Of a stretch of 16,891 nt of DNA, positions 6,515 to 15,498 are shown piece after piece. Origin of the DNA: Halanaerobiales bacterium (GTDB lineage: Bacteria; Bacillota; Halanaerobiia; Halanaerobiales; M55B127); NCBI GenBank assembly GCA_021736965.1, contig JAIPEV010000016.1:1-16891 (forward strand), given 5' to 3'. The notes below the pieces were generated by a model that was given only the letters and a program-made list of their open reading frames with translations, had not been told where the DNA came from and ran no database searches. The position numbers and the translations under genes were made by a program. The number at the start of each line of letters is the position of its first letter. Within the stretch, counting starts at the first letter, position 1.

Positions 6515-8806
6515 ATGGAGTTTACACATGTCAACAAATCAGAAAAAAGAGTAGATGTGTATGAAAAAGTAACAGGTAGAGCAAAGTATGGAGCTGATCT
6601 AAACTTTGCCAATATGCTCTATGCTTCAGTTCTTTATACAGCCTATCCATATGCAAAAATCAAGAAGATAGATACCCAAAAAGCTAAAAAACTACCGGGT
6701 GTAGTTTCAGTTATTACTGCCAAGGATATTCCAAATAATCAGTTTGGAGTAATAATTGAAAACCAGCAGGTGTTAGCAAATAAAAAAGCATTATATATTG
6801 GTGATGGAGTTGCAGCAGTTGCAGCAGAAACGAAAAAGATTGCAAAGCAAGCAATTGAACTAATCGAGGTTGAATATGAAGAGTTAAAGGGAATTTATGA
6901 CCCTATCGAAGCTGCAAAAGATGATGCACAACTTGTCCACGATGACCTTGAAAATAATCAGGTAGTCCACCATCCTTTGAGAAAGGGTGACATTGAAAAA
7001 GGATTTAAACAGTCAGATCTTATCTTAAAAAGAGAGTACTCTACTTCCTTTATTGAACATTCATATATTGAGCCGGAAGCAGTTATTGTAGTTCCATATC
7101 AAGAAAATTCAACGGTTACGGTTTATGGTTCTGTCCAAAATCCATTTGCTACCCAAAATGCAGTAGCAACCGTTTTAAAAGAAGATTTAAATAAGGTTCG
7201 AGTCGTCCAAAATCAGATGGGTGGTTCCTTTGGTGGAAAAGATGAAGTAATTTCGTCAATGGCAGCCCGTGCCTCTGTTTTAGCCTTGAAAACAGAAAGA
7301 CCGATAAAACTGGTTAATAATAGGGAACAATCGATTAAAGAAAGCTACAAAAGACATCCCTATAAGATGAAGTACAAGATAGGTGCAACCAAAGAAGGTA
7401 AAATCAAGGCGATGGAGATTAAAGCGATAGCAGACAGTGGTGCTTATGCCTGTCAGACTCCTTTTGTTACCTGGCGTTCTGTAGTTCAGGCTACTGGACC
7501 ATATGAAGTTGAAAATGTGAAAACAGACACCTATGGTTACTATACAAACAATGTATATACAGGAGCAATGAGGGGTTATGGCTCTCCTCAGGTGATCTTT
7601 GCTCAGGAGTCCTTAATGGATGAGTTAGCAGTAGAGTTAGATTTAGACCCGATCGAACTTAGATTAAAAAATATCTATCATAATAACTCAATAACAGCAA
7701 GTGGGCAAAAATTAGATAACCATGAGGTTAGTTTAAAAGAAGTAATGACAAAAGCTATTAAAAAAAGTGATTTTACTGAAAAGTATAGAAAGTACAAAAA
7801 AGAAGTTAAAGGTGATAAAAAAAGAGGGATAGGCCTTGCAGTAAGCTTTAGAGGTTGTAGTTTGGGAGCAGAAGCAATCGATGCAGCCGGTATTATCTTA
7901 TCATTAAAAAAAGATGGTAGTCTCAGTTTATATAGTGGCTTAGCTGAAAACGGTCAAGGCCTAAAGACAGTTTATTGTCAGATTGCAGCTGAAGAGCTTC
8001 AGATTCCAACTGAGAAAGTGAACTTCATGGAGGTAGATACCTTAATCTCACCAGATAGTGGTTCTACTGTAGCCTCCAGGGCTACCTTAATTGGTGGGAA
8101 TGCGGTTAAAAAGGCTGCCGATAATCTAATAGATAAGATCAAGGATTATATAGCTGAGCAGTACCAGCAAAAAAAAGAAGAGATTAAGTTAAAGGATGGT
8201 TTCATCTATGGGAAAAAAGATATTAAGATTATGAGCTTAAAAGAGATGGCTGTAAAAGCAGCTATGGAGGGAGTCTATCTAACAACTTATGGTTGGTATG
8301 TTTCACCTGATATCTCCTGGGATGAAGAAACCGGTCATGGTAACCCCTATTTTACCTATGTTTATGGATGTCAGGTTGCAGAGGTAGAGGTTGATACTGC
8401 AACCGGTGAGATAGAAGTATTAAAGATGACTGCTGCTCATGATGTAGGAAGGGCGATAAACCCAGCAAATGTTAAAGGACAGATCTATGGGGGAGTTTCA
8501 ATGGGAATTGGCTACGGTATTATGGAAGAAGTAGTAACAAATGAGGGATATATTGAAAGTACAAACTTTGATCAATACTTAATACCAACCGTTAAAGATA
8601 TGCCTAAATTGGAACCTATTATTGTACAAAACCCCGATCCTAGTGGTCCTTATGGGGCAAAATCGATTGGTGAACCAACCTTAGAGTTGGGGGCTGCAGC
8701 AATTGCTAACGCAGTCTTTAATGCCACAGATAAAAGAATTAGATCTCTTCCTCTTAATTTAGAAAAGATTATTGTTGGTAAAAACTTAAGTAAGGGAGGG
8801 AAATAA
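6515..8806 (+). CDS. xdhA: Xanthine dehydrogenase-type molybdenum-binding subunit (set 1)
   Basis: This 763-residue large subunit belongs to the xanthine oxidase family. It has an N-terminal a/b hammerhead domain (about 15-125) followed by two Mo-cofactor-binding domains (about 140-385 and 430-690). Visible active-site segments are Q208 in VQNP, GGSFGGKDE at 236-244, R353 in AMRGYGSPQ (equivalent to the substrate-binding arginine of xanthine oxidase), and E720 in GEPTLELG, the general base. The acidic DE after FGGK fits a purine hydroxylase better than an aldehyde oxidase. With the following FAD and 2Fe-2S subunits it would hydroxylate purines (for example hypoxanthine to xanthine to urate) in the cytosol. 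GGAGGTG lies 5 bases upstream of the ATG. It is the first gene after the decayed permease, so it may head its own transcript. Confidence 0.92.
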   Translation: MEFTHVNKSEKRVDVYEKVTGRAKYGADLNFANMLYASVLYTAYPYAKIKKIDTQKAKKLPGVVSVITAKDIPNNQFGVIIENQQVLANKKALYIGDGVAAVAAETKKIAKQAIELIEVEYEELKGIYDPIEAAKDDAQLVHDDLENNQVVHHPLRKGDIEKGFKQSDLILKREYSTSFIEHSYIEPEAVIVVPYQENSTVTVYGSVQNPFATQNAVATVLKEDLNKVRVVQNQMGGSFGGKDEVISSMAARASVLALKTERPIKLVNNREQSIKESYKRHPYKMKYKIGATKEGKIKAMEIKAIADSGAYACQTPFVTWRSVVQATGPYEVENVKTDTYGYYTNNVYTGAMRGYGSPQVIFAQESLMDELAVELDLDPIELRLKNIYHNNSITASGQKLDNHEVSLKEVMTKAIKKSDFTEKYRKYKKEVKGDKKRGIGLAVSFRGCSLGAEAIDAAGIILSLKKDGSLSLYSGLAENGQGLKTVYCQIAAEELQIPTEKVNFMEVDTLISPDSGSTVASRATLIGGNAVKKAADNLIDKIKDYIAEQYQQKKEEIKLKDGFIYGKKDIKIMSLKEMAVKAAMEGVYLTTYGWYVSPDISWDEETGHGNPYFTYVYGCQVAEVEVDTATGEIEVLKMTAAHDVGRAINPANVKGQIYGGVSMGIGYGIMEEVVTNEGYIESTNFDQYLIPTVKDMPKLEPIIVQNPDPSGPYGAKSIGEPTLELGAAAIANAVFNATDKRIRSLPLNLEKIIVGKNLSKGGK

Positions 8807-8808
8807 TA

Positions 8809-9678
8809 ATGTTAGAGTTTGAAGCAAAAAAACCAGAAAACTTAAATCAACTACTTGAAATTTTAGAAAGTAAAAAATCTAAGATAAAGTTACTGGCTGG
8901 AGGTACAGACCTTTTAGTTGAAATTCATAATAAAAGTGATAGATTAAAGGATTTTGACTATCTTGTAGATATTACTTCCCTTAATGAGTTGAAAGGAATA
9001 GAAGCTAAAGACAAATATTTAAAGGTGGGTTCTTTGACAACCCACAGCGAAATTGTAAATTCAGATTTAATAGGCCAAGAGTTTCCAATCTTAAAAAAAG
9101 CGGCCAAAACAATTGGATCTACCCAGATTAGAAACCGAGGAACAGTTGGTGGTAATTTAAGTAATGCCTCTCCAGCTGCTGATTTAATTACTCCACTAAT
9201 TGTCCTTGATGGAAGAGTTGTTTTAAAGTCGAATAAAAATAAAAGGGAGTTAAGATTAAGTGATTTCTTAACAGGTCCCTATCAGACAGATTTAAAGGAT
9301 AATGAGGTTATGACTGAACTTAAGATACCTTTTGTGGATAGTAACTATTACTTTAACTTTCAGAAGGTAAAGAGAAGAAAAGCAGTTGCAATTGCCAGAA
9401 TAAACTTAGCAGTAATTGCTAAGATAAAAGATCAAATCATTACAGATATTAAGATTGCCTTTGGCTCTGCAACTCCAACGGCAAGAAGGTTTGTTAAGAT
9501 GGAAGAGTACTTGAAAAATAAAGGTATTAATCAGCTAGATTATGATCTAATTAAAGATAAAACAGGTGATGAAATGGTTAAAATAACCGGTACAAGATGG
9601 TCTACCCCCTATAAAAAACCTGTAGTTGGTAATCTATTAAAGCGTGCTCTACAGGAAATTATTAAGGAGGTGCAGTAA
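8809..9678 (+). CDS. xdhB: Xanthine dehydrogenase-type FAD-binding subunit (set 1)
   Basis: The protein has 289 residues, the normal length for the medium subunit of molybdenum hydroxylases. FAD-binding signatures are AGGTDLL at 30-36 and STQIRNRGTVGGNLSNASP at about 104-122, with the CO-dehydrogenase flavoprotein C-terminal domain after about residue 180. It carries electrons from the 2Fe-2S clusters to NAD or another acceptor. Only 2 bases separate it from the Mo subunit, and its ribosome site AAGGGAGGG (8792-8800) lies inside that gene, so the two are translationally linked. The Mo-FAD-FeS order matches E. coli xdhABC and differs from the second set further downstream. Confidence 0.93.
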   Translation: MLEFEAKKPENLNQLLEILESKKSKIKLLAGGTDLLVEIHNKSDRLKDFDYLVDITSLNELKGIEAKDKYLKVGSLTTHSEIVNSDLIGQEFPILKKAAKTIGSTQIRNRGTVGGNLSNASPAADLITPLIVLDGRVVLKSNKNKRELRLSDFLTGPYQTDLKDNEVMTELKIPFVDSNYYFNFQKVKRRKAVAIARINLAVIAKIKDQIITDIKIAFGSATPTARRFVKMEEYLKNKGINQLDYDLIKDKTGDEMVKITGTRWSTPYKKPVVGNLLKRALQEIIKEVQ

Positions 9679-10155
9679 GTGGATAAAATAAGTGTTGAAC
9701 TAACTGTAAACAGAAAAAAATATAAAATAAAGGTCGAGCCTGATGAAAGATTACTTGATACTTTAAGAGAGAGGCTAAACTTTACTGGTGTAAAGGAAGG
9801 TTGTTCGATTGGTGAATGTGGAGCCTGTACTGTGATCTTAGATGGTAAAGCAGTTAACTCCTGTATGGTCTATACCTTTCAGGTAGATAGTAGTGAGGTA
9901 ATTACTGTAAAAGGATTAGAAATTGATGGGAAGCTTGATCCCTTACAGCGAGCCTTTATTGATTATCAGGCAGTCCAGTGTGGGTTTTGTACTCCTGGTA
10001 TGTTGATCTCAGCCAGGGCACTTTTAAATCAAAATCCTAATCCCAATCGCGAAGAGATCAAAACAGCAATTGAGGGGAATCTATGTAGATGTACAGGCTA
10101 TAAGCAAATCATAAAAGCAATTGAAAGTGTTGTTAAAAAAGATAGGAGTGAATAA
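9679..10155 (+). CDS. xdhC: Xanthine dehydrogenase-type 2Fe-2S subunit (set 1)
   Basis: The protein has 158 residues and both [2Fe-2S] sites. The plant-ferredoxin-type site uses C42, C47, C50 and C62 (GCSIGECGACTV). The alpha-helical site uses C101, C104, C136 and C138 (QCGFCTPGM and CRCTGY). It relays electrons from molybdenum to FAD. It starts at GTG 9679 directly after the stop of the FAD subunit; AAGGAGG at 9664-9670 is 8 bases upstream and supports that start. It completes an intact three-subunit molybdenum hydroxylase. Confidence 0.95.
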   Translation: MDKISVELTVNRKKYKIKVEPDERLLDTLRERLNFTGVKEGCSIGECGACTVILDGKAVNSCMVYTFQVDSSEVITVKGLEIDGKLDPLQRAFIDYQAVQCGFCTPGMLISARALLNQNPNPNREEIKTAIEGNLCRCTGYKQIIKAIESVVKKDRSE

Positions 10156-10158
10156 GAG

Positions 10159-11520
10159 ATGTCTAAGCTTTTAATAAAGGGAATTAAAGAACTAGTTACT
10201 ATGGATCAAGCTAGGCATAGATATAAAGATATTGATCTATATATTGTTGATAATAAAATTGAAAAAATTGCTAAAGATATAAAAGTAGATCAAAGTATAG
10301 ATCAAGTTATTGAAGCTGATCAGTATTTTGCTTTTCCAGGCTTAATAAATACTCATCATCATTTTTATCAAACCCTAACCAGAAACTTGCCAGAAGCTCA
10401 GGGAGTAGAGCTTTTTAACTGGCTTAAGTATCTATACCCTATCTGGTCAAAGTTAAGTCCAGAAGCAGTATATTATAGTACCTTATTAGCATCAGCTGAA
10501 TTATTGAAAACAGGCTGTACAACATCTGTTGATCACTTTTATGTCTTTCCCGAAAACCAACCTAAAAATCTAATGGACTATCAGTTTAAGGCTGCCAAAG
10601 ATATTGGAATAAGGTTTTATGGAAGTAGGGGGAGTATGTCCTTAAGTGAAGAAGATGGGGGGCTTCCACCTAATAAAGTAGTTCAAAGTGAAGAAGAGAT
10701 ACTATCTGATTCAAAAAGGGTTATTGAAAAGTATCATGATCCAGAGCAGTTTGCGATGCAAAGAGTAGTATTAGCCCCTTGTTCTCCCTTTTCGGTTTCA
10801 AAAGATCTCTTAAAAGAATCTATTAAACTTGCTCGTGCTTATAATGTATTAAGCCATACTCATCTTGCAGAAACAAAAGATGAAACTGACTACTGTGTCG
10901 AGATCTTTGACAAAAGACCACTTGAGTTAATGGAAGATTTAGGCTGGGTAGGAAAAGATGTCTGGTATGCCCACGGAATATTTTTTAATGAATTTGAAAT
11001 TGCCAGATTAGCTGAAACTAAAACCGGTGTAGCCCACTGTCCTGCCTCTAATATGAAGCTATCTTCAGGAGTGGCCAAAATTCCATATATGCTAAAAAAA
11101 GGACTACGATTAGGACTGGCAGTTGATGGAAGTGCTAGTAATGACTCCTCTAATATGATTTTGGAGCTTCGGATTGGTTATCTACTACATAAACTATTTA
11201 ACGGGATAAAAAGTATAAGTTCTGAGCAGATACTTTCTTTAGCTACTAATGGTGGAAGTCAGATTTTAAACCAGGCAGAGATTGGAAGTATTCAAGAAGG
11301 TAAGGCTGCTGATCTTTTTATGATAAGTAGTAAACGCTTAGGTTATTCAGGTGGAATTAAAGATCCAGTTGAAGCTATAGTTAATACCGGAATAAATCAG
11401 ACAGTAGATTATAATATTGTAAATGGAAAGGTAGTAGTTCGTAAAGGAGAATTAACTACAGTTGATCAATATAAAGTAATAGAAAAGCATAATAAGATAG
11501 CAAAAGATTTATTGAATTAA
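10159..11520 (+). CDS. 8-oxoguanine deaminase-like amidohydrolase
   Basis: This is a 453-residue amidohydrolase-superfamily deaminase (TrzA/AtzB/guanine-deaminase branch). Metal and catalytic residues are H66 and H68 in NTHHHF, H235 and E238 in HTHLAE, H272 in YAHGIFF and D323 in VDGSASND. The segment AHCPASNMKLSSGVA, followed by LAVDGSASNDSSNM, closely follows my recollection of bacterial 8-oxoguanine deaminases, which hydrolyse 8-oxoguanine to urate and ammonia. The position directly after a complete xanthine dehydrogenase set, three bases from the 2Fe-2S gene, fits: a purine hydroxylase could produce 8-oxopurines that this enzyme channels to urate. Guanine or another aminopurine is an alternative substrate. 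AGGAGTG lies about 9 bases before the ATG. No signal peptide. Confidence 0.82.
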   Translation: MSKLLIKGIKELVTMDQARHRYKDIDLYIVDNKIEKIAKDIKVDQSIDQVIEADQYFAFPGLINTHHHFYQTLTRNLPEAQGVELFNWLKYLYPIWSKLSPEAVYYSTLLASAELLKTGCTTSVDHFYVFPENQPKNLMDYQFKAAKDIGIRFYGSRGSMSLSEEDGGLPPNKVVQSEEEILSDSKRVIEKYHDPEQFAMQRVVLAPCSPFSVSKDLLKESIKLARAYNVLSHTHLAETKDETDYCVEIFDKRPLELMEDLGWVGKDVWYAHGIFFNEFEIARLAETKTGVAHCPASNMKLSSGVAKIPYMLKKGLRLGLAVDGSASNDSSNMILELRIGYLLHKLFNGIKSISSEQILSLATNGGSQILNQAEIGSIQEGKAADLFMISSKRLGYSGGIKDPVEAIVNTGINQTVDYNIVNGKVVVRKGELTTVDQYKVIEKHNKIAKDLLN

Positions 11521-11535
11521 GAGAGGGGTGATTTG

Positions 11536-12867
11536 ATGAAACTGTTAGGCAATGCTACAGTTATTACATTAAATTCAAAAGACCCAGTTATAAAAGATGG
11601 AGCTGTTCTAATCGAAGATGATCAAATTATAGACTATGGAATAACAAAACAACTAAAACAAAGATATCAAAAAACAGAGTTTGTTGATCTTAAACAAAAA
11701 ATCATGATGCCAGGTATGATCAATACTCATATGCATTTTTACAGTACATTTGCTAGAGGGATGGACTTAAAGTCAGATTTACCACCTAAAAACTTTGAAG
11801 AGATCTTAGAAAAGTTATGGTGGAGACTGGATCAAACTTTAAATAGTGAGGATATTTATTACAGTGCATTATATGCTTTAGTTGAGAGTATCAGATCTGG
11901 AACAACCACCATCTTTGATCACCATGCTAGTTTTGGACAGATAGATAACAGTCTTGATATAATTGCTGAGGCTGCTGTGAAGTCTAAACTTAGAGTTAAC
12001 CTCGGTTTTGAGGTTTCTGACCGACATGGAAATGAAAAGTCTAAAAAATCATTGCTTGAAAATGAGCGGTTTATCGATCGAACAAGGAGTTCAAATACTG
12101 GGTTTATTACCCCTTCAATTGGTCTACATGCTGCCTTTACAATCAAAGACAGTACTATGAAAAAAGCAGTAAAATTAGCAGAACAGACCAATACACCCTT
12201 CCATTTTCATGCAGCTGAAGGGGCTATAGATCAAATAGACAGTAAAAAAAGAGGTTATAAAAGTTTAGTTGATCGATTAAATAAAATGGGAGTATTAAAA
12301 AAAGATTCACTAGCAGTCCATGGAGTACATTTAAGCCAAACTGAGTATAAGCTACTGGCAGAAAATAATCTTTATCTAATCCATAATCCACAGTCAAATA
12401 TGGGTAATGCAGTTGGGGCAATTAACTTAAAAGATGCTTTAAAAAGTGGCCTTAATATTGGATTGGGTACTGATGGTTATACCACTGATATGTTTGAAAG
12501 CTTAAAAGTAGCTGATCTATTACAAAAACACAATAACAAGGATCCAAGGCTGGGTGGTGAAGATATCAGAAGGCTTATCTTTGAAACTAATCGAGAGATA
12601 GCAGAAAGGTTTTTTAATAAAAAATTAGGTATTATAAAAAAAGGGGTACCAGCTGATATCATAGTTTTAGACTATAAACCACCAACTCCAATTACAGCTG
12701 ATAACTACTTTTATCACATCTTATTTGGCTTCAATGGAAGTTTAGTTGATACAACAATTGTTAATGGTAAATTTTTGATGGAAAATCGGGAGGTGAAGGT
12801 ACTTAACTATGAAAAAACAGTCCAAAGATGTAAAAAACAGGCCGACGAGTTCTGGAAGAGATTCTAA
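11536..12867 (+). CDS. ssnA: Putative aminohydrolase SsnA
   Basis: This 443-residue amidohydrolase has the metal site H65/H67 (NTHMHFYS), H225/E228 (FHFHAAEG), H262 (AVHGVHLS) and D313 (GTDGYTTDMF). Segments LWWRLD, DHHAS, HNPQSNMGNAVG, and PTPITADN with HILFG near the C-terminus agree with my recollection of E. coli SsnA, the aminohydrolase found with ygfK, xdhD and ygeWXY. Its exact substrate is not settled to my knowledge; a deamination or ring-hydrolysis step on a purine-derived intermediate is expected. ATG 11536 is preferred over the TTG one codon earlier because AGGGGTG at 11524-11530 is correctly spaced. The last 59 bases overlap the start of the next gene in another frame. The usual SsnA partner YgfK is not in the window. 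Confidence 0.9.
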   Translation: MKLLGNATVITLNSKDPVIKDGAVLIEDDQIIDYGITKQLKQRYQKTEFVDLKQKIMMPGMINTHMHFYSTFARGMDLKSDLPPKNFEEILEKLWWRLDQTLNSEDIYYSALYALVESIRSGTTTIFDHHASFGQIDNSLDIIAEAAVKSKLRVNLGFEVSDRHGNEKSKKSLLENERFIDRTRSSNTGFITPSIGLHAAFTIKDSTMKKAVKLAEQTNTPFHFHAAEGAIDQIDSKKRGYKSLVDRLNKMGVLKKDSLAVHGVHLSQTEYKLLAENNLYLIHNPQSNMGNAVGAINLKDALKSGLNIGLGTDGYTTDMFESLKVADLLQKHNNKDPRLGGEDIRRLIFETNREIAERFFNKKLGIIKKGVPADIIVLDYKPPTPITADNYFYHILFGFNGSLVDTTIVNGKFLMENREVKVLNYEKTVQRCKKQADEFWKRF

Positions 12868-13708
12868 AGAATACTTTAGACCAAAGTCAAAAAAAGAGTT
12901 AAAAGAGATTTTAAAAAATAATGATATTTTAACAATAATTGCTGGAGGTACCGATCTTTTAGTCTCAAACTATCAAAAACTATATAAGATAGATAAATGG
13001 CTCGATTTAGACTTAATTGATGAGTTTAAAGAGGTCAAGATATTCGATGATAAGATTGAAATTGGTTCTATGGTAACCCATGATAGGTTAGTAAGGTTAG
13101 AAAAGATTAAAGAACTTTTCCCCATCTTACACTCTGCTGCTCTTGATCTGGGTTCACCTCAGATTAGAAGTAGGGGTACGATTGGAGGAAATATCGTTAC
13201 TTCTTCACCAGCAGGAGACCTATTACCACCATTATTAGTCTATGATGCAGAAGTAGTAATAATCTCAGATCAAGAAGAACGTAAAGTTGATTTGAATACA
13301 TTTTTTACTGGACCTAAAAAAAATGTACTAAAAGAAGGAGAAATTTTAGAAAAGATAGTTATTCCTCTTAAAAAAGATAAAAGCCGGGGAGTTTGGAAAA
13401 AAGTTGGCAAAAGAAAAGCCCTTGTAATCTCCTCAATAAGTTTAGCTTTAAATATAGTTTTTGATAAAGATAATATAATCAAAAAAGCAAAGATGGCTAT
13501 AGGTTCTGCTGCACCGGTTCCACTTAGAATTAAAAGTGCAGAAGAGATCTTGATCGGTCAAAGTTTAGATAGTATTGATTACATTAAAGTAGCTAAAGCA
13601 GCTGCTAAGCAGATATCACCAATTGATGATATCAGGGGTACAGCAGAGTACAGAATATCTGTAGCAAAAAATATTACTAAAAGTGCCCTTAAAGAGGTGA
13701 CAAAATAA
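12809..13708 (+). CDS. Molybdenum hydroxylase FAD-binding subunit (set 2)
   Basis: This is a 299-residue medium subunit. IIAGGTDLLVS at 43-53 and the QIRSRGTIGGNIVTSSPAGD segment form the FAD site. The only plausible start is ATG 12809, inside ssnA and 59 bases before its stop. GGGAGGTGA at 12788-12796 and GAAGGT at 12795-12800 precede it, and no ATG, GTG or TTG occurs in frame between 12809 and the first conserved residues. The first 17 residues (MKKQSKDVKNRPTSSGR) are therefore an unusual basic extension before the family's normal beginning (EYFRPKSKKEL). It opens the second hydroxylase set, ordered FAD, 2Fe-2S, Mo, and overlaps the next gene by one base (TAATG). Confidence 0.9.
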   Translation: MKKQSKDVKNRPTSSGRDSKEYFRPKSKKELKEILKNNDILTIIAGGTDLLVSNYQKLYKIDKWLDLDLIDEFKEVKIFDDKIEIGSMVTHDRLVRLEKIKELFPILHSAALDLGSPQIRSRGTIGGNIVTSSPAGDLLPPLLVYDAEVVIISDQEERKVDLNTFFTGPKKNVLKEGEILEKIVIPLKKDKSRGVWKKVGKRKALVISSISLALNIVFDKDNIIKKAKMAIGSAAPVPLRIKSAEEILIGQSLDSIDYIKVAKAAAKQISPIDDIRGTAEYRISVAKNITKSALKEVTK

Positions 13709-14181
13709 TGGAAATTAAATTAACAGTAAATAATGAAAAAAGAAAGGTTAATGTAAAACCTCATACCCGTTTAATCGACTTATTAAGAGAAGATTTAGGA
13801 TTAACGGGGACTAAAGAAGGTTGTGGGAAAGGAGAGTGTGGTGCTTGTACAGTCTTAATGGATAATAAGGTTGTAACCTCATGTTTGGTCTTGGCTGTTC
13901 AGGCCGATGGTTCTGAGATCTTAACGATTGAAGGATTAGAAACCAAAGATAAGTTACATCCCATCCAACAGGCTTTTATAGATACAGGTGCTGTACAGTG
14001 TGGTTATTGTATCCCGGGGATGATAATCTCCAGTAAGAAATTAATAGATCAGAACTTAAATCCCTCTGATGATCAGATTAAAAGGGCTTTATCTGGTAAT
14101 ATCTGCAGGTGTACTGGTTATGTAAAGATAGTTGATGCGGTTAAGCAAGCAGCCCACGAAATTAAAAGTGGGGTGAAGTAA
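13708..14181 (+). CDS. Molybdenum hydroxylase 2Fe-2S subunit (set 2)
   Basis: The protein has 157 residues with all eight cluster ligands: C39, C44, C47 and C59 for the ferredoxin-type site (GCGKGECGACTV), and C98, C101, C133 and C135 for the helical site (QCGYCIPGM and CRCTGY). It is clearly paralogous to the 2Fe-2S subunit of set 1. The start shares one base with the stop of the FAD subunit, and GAGGTGA lies just upstream. The Mo subunit starts directly after its stop, so FAD, 2Fe-2S and Mo genes form a tightly coupled unit. Confidence 0.95.
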   Translation: MEIKLTVNNEKRKVNVKPHTRLIDLLREDLGLTGTKEGCGKGECGACTVLMDNKVVTSCLVLAVQADGSEILTIEGLETKDKLHPIQQAFIDTGAVQCGYCIPGMIISSKKLIDQNLNPSDDQIKRALSGNICRCTGYVKIVDAVKQAAHEIKSGVK

Positions 14182-15498
14182 ATGACTAAAAAATATGTAG
14201 GACAAAACATCTCAAAGGTAGATGCCAAAGCAAAGGTAACTGGTAAAGCAGATTATCCTCAGGATTTAAAGTTTGATAATTATCTAAATGTGAAGATTAA
14301 AAGAGCTCCTTATCCACATGCAATCTTAAAAAGTATTGATCTAAAGCAAGCAAAAAAGGTTGATGGGGTTGTTGATATTATAACTGGTCAGGACTATCCA
14401 GACTTAAATAAATTTGGATTGATTATAAAAGATCAACCTGTTTTAATAGGTATTGGAGAAAAGATGAGATTTTTAGGTGATGCCTTAGCAATAGTTATTG
14501 CTGAAAGTGAAGAGGCGGCTTTTAAAGCAAGAGATAAAATAAGTCTAGAGATTGAAAAACTAAAAGTAATTAGTGACCCCTTTAATGCTATAAAAAAAGA
14601 TGCCCCAGCAATTCATGATGATATAGAGTTATGTACAGACTATATATCACAAGATATCGGCAAACAAAATATTTTAGTTGATCATTATCTTAAAAAAGGT
14701 GATATTAATAAGGGCTTTAAAGAAGCAGATTTGATTGTAGAAAATACTTATCAAACTCAACATATTGACCAACTACCCTTACAAAATGAAGCTGGTTATG
14801 CTGTTTATGATCAATATACAGAGATATTAAAGATCTGGGCAGCTTCACAGTGGTTACATGATACTCAAGCAGATGTAGCACAGGCTTTAAACTTAAATAA
14901 AGATAAAGTGAGGATTATTCAAACTGCAATTGGAGGAGCATTTGGTAAAAAAGAAGATATATCTGTTCATCTCCATCTTGCTTTAGCAGCAATGCATACT
15001 AAAAGACCTGTAAAGTTGGTCTATACCAGAGAAGAATCTATGATTTCACAGTCAAAGCGACATCCCTTAACGATTAAAGCAAAGACAGGAGTAACCGAGG
15101 ATGGTTATCTAACAGCCTGGCAGGTAGAAGTATTTGGTGATACCGGTGCTTATGCTTCCAGTGGACCGGCTGTTGTTCATAAGGGAATGTATCACTGTAC
15201 CGGTCCTTATAATGTTGCCAATGTGAAAGGTGTCTCTTATGCAATTTATACAAATAATACCTATGGTGGTGCAATGAGAGGTTTTGGTACAACTCAGATG
15301 GCTTTTGCTTATGAGTCACAGATTGATATAATTGCAGATAAATTAGGTATGGATCCAGCTCAGTTTAGATATCAAAATGCTTATGATACCAACTCTACTA
15401 CCCCAAATGGGCAGAGATTATCTAAAAGTGTTAATACAAAAAGAACTATAGAAGAAGCAGTTAAATTATCTAATTGGAAGGGGGAGAGCGAGAAATGA
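14182..15498 (+). CDS. Molybdenum hydroxylase Mo-binding subunit, N-terminal half (set 2)
   Basis: This frame covers 438 residues of a normally 750-770-residue subunit: the a/b hammerhead domain (about 15-130) and the first Mo-cofactor domain (about 150-400). Seen are SQW at 222-224, GGAFGKKED at 251-259 and R366 in AMRGFGTTQ. The cofactor loop is FGKKED where set 1 has FGGKDE, so substrate preference may differ. The frame stops at TGA 15496-15498, immediately after the helix aligned with the interdomain linker of the intact set 1 paralogue. The second Mo domain continues in the -1 frame as the next gene, whose ATG overlaps this stop as ATGA. It is either a genuine two-polypeptide subunit or a one-base deletion (or sequence error) in the GGGGG run at 15480-15484. 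Alone it lacks the catalytic glutamate. Confidence 0.85.
   Translation: MTKKYVGQNISKVDAKAKVTGKADYPQDLKFDNYLNVKIKRAPYPHAILKSIDLKQAKKVDGVVDIITGQDYPDLNKFGLIIKDQPVLIGIGEKMRFLGDALAIVIAESEEAAFKARDKISLEIEKLKVISDPFNAIKKDAPAIHDDIELCTDYISQDIGKQNILVDHYLKKGDINKGFKEADLIVENTYQTQHIDQLPLQNEAGYAVYDQYTEILKIWAASQWLHDTQADVAQALNLNKDKVRIIQTAIGGAFGKKEDISVHLHLALAAMHTKRPVKLVYTREESMISQSKRHPLTIKAKTGVTEDGYLTAWQVEVFGDTGAYASSGPAVVHKGMYHCTGPYNVANVKGVSYAIYTNNTYGGAMRGFGTTQMAFAYESQIDIIADKLGMDPAQFRYQNAYDTNSTTPNGQRLSKSVNTKRTIEEAVKLSNWKGESEK
15478..15486 (+). promoter_or_regulatory. Ribosome binding site inside the split Mo-subunit gene
   Basis: AAGGGGGAG, containing a GGAG core, ends 8 bases before ATG 15495. It gives the downstream half of the Mo subunit a usable translation start of its own. 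The same G-run is also the most likely place for a lost base or a ribosomal slip. Confidence 0.55.

Noticed and set aside
11919..12191. Antisense open frame of 90 codons inside ssnA
   Set aside because: The sense frame is a clearly conserved SsnA; the antisense product resembles nothing recognisable.
15074..15319. Antisense open frame of 81 codons inside the set 2 Mo-subunit gene
   Set aside because: It lies wholly within a conserved coding frame, has low-complexity H/Y/L-rich content and no ribosome site; it is a shadow of the real gene, as are the other antisense frames.
15496..15498. TGA between the two Mo-subunit halves read as a selenocysteine codon
   Set aside because: Continuing in the same frame past this TGA gives no subunit-like sequence and hits TAA at 15526; the conserved continuation is in the -1 frame.
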